Part shown: positions 5,223 to 6,066 of the stretch, piece after piece | How the letters are laid out: every line of letters begins with the position of its first letter | Position numbering within the stretch: position 1 is the stretch's first letter | Source: an uncultured Bacteroidales bacterium | Lineage (GTDB): Bacteria > Bacteroidota > Bacteroidia > Bacteroidales > Paludibacteraceae | Reading direction: 5' to 3' | Assembly: GCA_945949375.1 (NCBI GenBank) | Contig: CAMFEN010000070.1 | Coordinates: forward strand, 1 to 6,066 | Length of the DNA: 6,066 bases | Notes under the pieces: model-generated | Seen by the model: only the letters and a program-made list of their open reading frames with translations | What the model was told of the DNA's origin: nothing | Database searches by the model: none | Program-made: the position numbers and the translations under genes

Positions 5223-6066
5223 TTAATCTCTGCTTAACTCCAGTCCTGCCAAGATAAATGGTCCAATACCTTTCGGGTCATTGTCGCGTATCTGTTCATG
5301 GATATAGTAGTCATATTCTCCGCTACGGTAGGGGTTGCCTCCTAACCCGGCCACGGCGCAGCAGCGTGTCAGGCTAACCGTGCCGTCTTCGTTCTCCACC
5401 ACGGCGCTCCGCCATATCCCGTCGTATGTCTCCCGGGCAATGGTGCGGAACTTTGCAGGCAAGTAACCCATGCGCGCCCCTTTCGCCATCGCGTAGCAGA
5501 ACATCGCCGAGCAGGTGGATTCGGTGTAGTTACCTTCCGCTTCGGGCAGGTCAGGCACTTGATACCACATCTTGGTCTCTGCGTCTTGCAGCGGCAGCAA
5601 CGCCTCGCACACGCGGTTAAGGATGCCTATCAGTTCTGCGCGCCCATCGTGCTCGGCAGGCAGGTAATCCAGCACATCGCATATAGCCATCACATACCAG
5701 CCCTCGGAGCGCCCCCATGTGTGCGGACTGCATCCCGTCAGCGAGTCTGCCCAAGCCTGTTGGCGACTCTCATCCCAACCATGGAAGTTCAGATTCGTCT
5801 CCGCGTCCAGCGTGTGCTTGTCCACCACACGGAACTGACGCACCACGTCATTGAAAATCGTGTCCTCGCCTGCCCATACGGCATAGTGCGCATAGAAAGG
5901 CTCACCCATATACAAACCGTCGAGCCACATCTGCCATGGATACACTTTCTTGTGCCAGAACCCGCCTTCCGAAGTGCGCGGCTGAGTCGCTAACTGTGCG
6001 CGGAGCAGGCGTATAGCCTCTTTGTACTGCGGCTGCGGATTGAGCGAATCGAGCAGGAAGAGGAAA
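5223..6066 (-). CDS. Glycoside hydrolase family 105 (unsaturated rhamnogalacturonyl/glucuronyl hydrolase), 5' end outside the window
   Basis: The frame is open to the right edge; 280 C-terminal residues are visible, about 100 short of a typical 370-400-residue GH105. A start at 5945 would be a GTG inside the conserved core (KKVYPWQMWLDG), so the gene clearly continues upstream. Visible family signatures, numbered from the first visible codon: QPRTSEGGFWHKK (28-40), YPWQMWLDGLYMGEPF (42-57), HGWDES (95-100), TGCSPHTWGRSEGWY (110-124), and the C-terminal GGNPYRSGEYDYYIHE plus GIGPFILAGLEL. D49 and D98 probably correspond to the paired active-site aspartates of B. subtilis YteR (Asp88, Asp143); the spacing is close (49 against 55). 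The enzyme hydrates the double bond of the non-reducing unsaturated uronate left by polysaccharide lyases, freeing a 5-keto-4-deoxyuronate precursor for KduI and KduD. Linkage and substrate cannot be fixed from sequence. A signal peptide, if present, lies outside the window. Confidence 0.93.
   Translation of the reverse strand, partial: FLFLLDSLNPQPQYKEAIRLLRAQLATQPRTSEGGFWHKKVYPWQMWLDGLYMGEPFYAHYAVWAGEDTIFNDVVRQFRVVDKHTLDAETNLNFHGWDESRQQAWADSLTGCSPHTWGRSEGWYVMAICDVLDYLPAEHDGRAELIGILNRVCEALLPLQDAETKMWYQVPDLPEAEGNYTESTCSAMFCYAMAKGARMGYLPAKFRTIARETYDGIWRSAVVENEDGTVSLTRCCAVAGLGGNPYRSGEYDYYIHEQIRDNDPKGIGPFILAGLELSRD

Noticed and set aside
5943..5945. GTG at 5945 as the start of the GH105 gene
   Set aside because: The frame stays open to the window edge and encodes conserved GH105 sequence (QPRTSEGGFWHKK) upstream of this codon.
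5559..5993. 144-codon open frame on the plus strand
   Set aside because: Antisense to conserved GH105 motifs, including the WLDG and GWDES regions; no independent support.

Overview
The window looks like a chromosomal piece of a Bacteroidales-type member of the Bacteroidota (Prevotella/Bacteroides-like; genus not resolvable). This rests on the protein families present: a DUF4861 lipoprotein next to kduD, a LysM plus periplasmic-binding-fold protein, a PorT-type small outer-membrane barrel and a Bacteroides-style GH105. The absence of clear Shine-Dalgarno sequences and the low-complexity AT-rich repeats between genes also fit. All six supported genes are on the minus strand, so transcription runs from high to low coordinates.

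In transcription order the layout is: GH105 unsaturated rhamnogalacturonyl/glucuronyl hydrolase (5' end outside the window, stop at 5223); a 139-bp repeat-rich spacer; a secreted LysM/periplasmic-binding-fold protein (5083-3587); a small outer-membrane beta-barrel (about 3522-2896, start uncertain); a 170-bp spacer; kduI (2725-1880); a 311-bp spacer made almost wholly of repeats; kduD (1568-768); and, after only 3 nt, a DUF4861 lipoprotein running off the left edge (764-1).

Four of the six genes suggest one pathway. GH105 releases a 4,5-unsaturated uronate from pectin/rhamnogalacturonan lyase products. The resulting 4-deoxy-5-keto-uronate is isomerised by KduI and reduced by KduD to 2-keto-3-deoxygluconate. 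DUF4861 is a family of unknown function often found beside these genes. The LysM protein and the barrel form a separate envelope-type pair lying between GH105 and kduI; whether they belong to the pectin programme is open. No SusC/SusD pair, regulator or lyase is visible here.

The least ordinary content lies between genes. Two spacers carry degenerate 7-bp phased purine-rich repeats (AAAGGAT/GAAAGAT type) facing each other as inverted arms, which makes them MITE-like. Two spacers also carry four copies of a GC-rich hairpin (GCRGGCG-loop-CGCCYGC) in which one copy has a compensatory base-pair change. No tRNA, rRNA, CRISPR array or transposase gene was seen.
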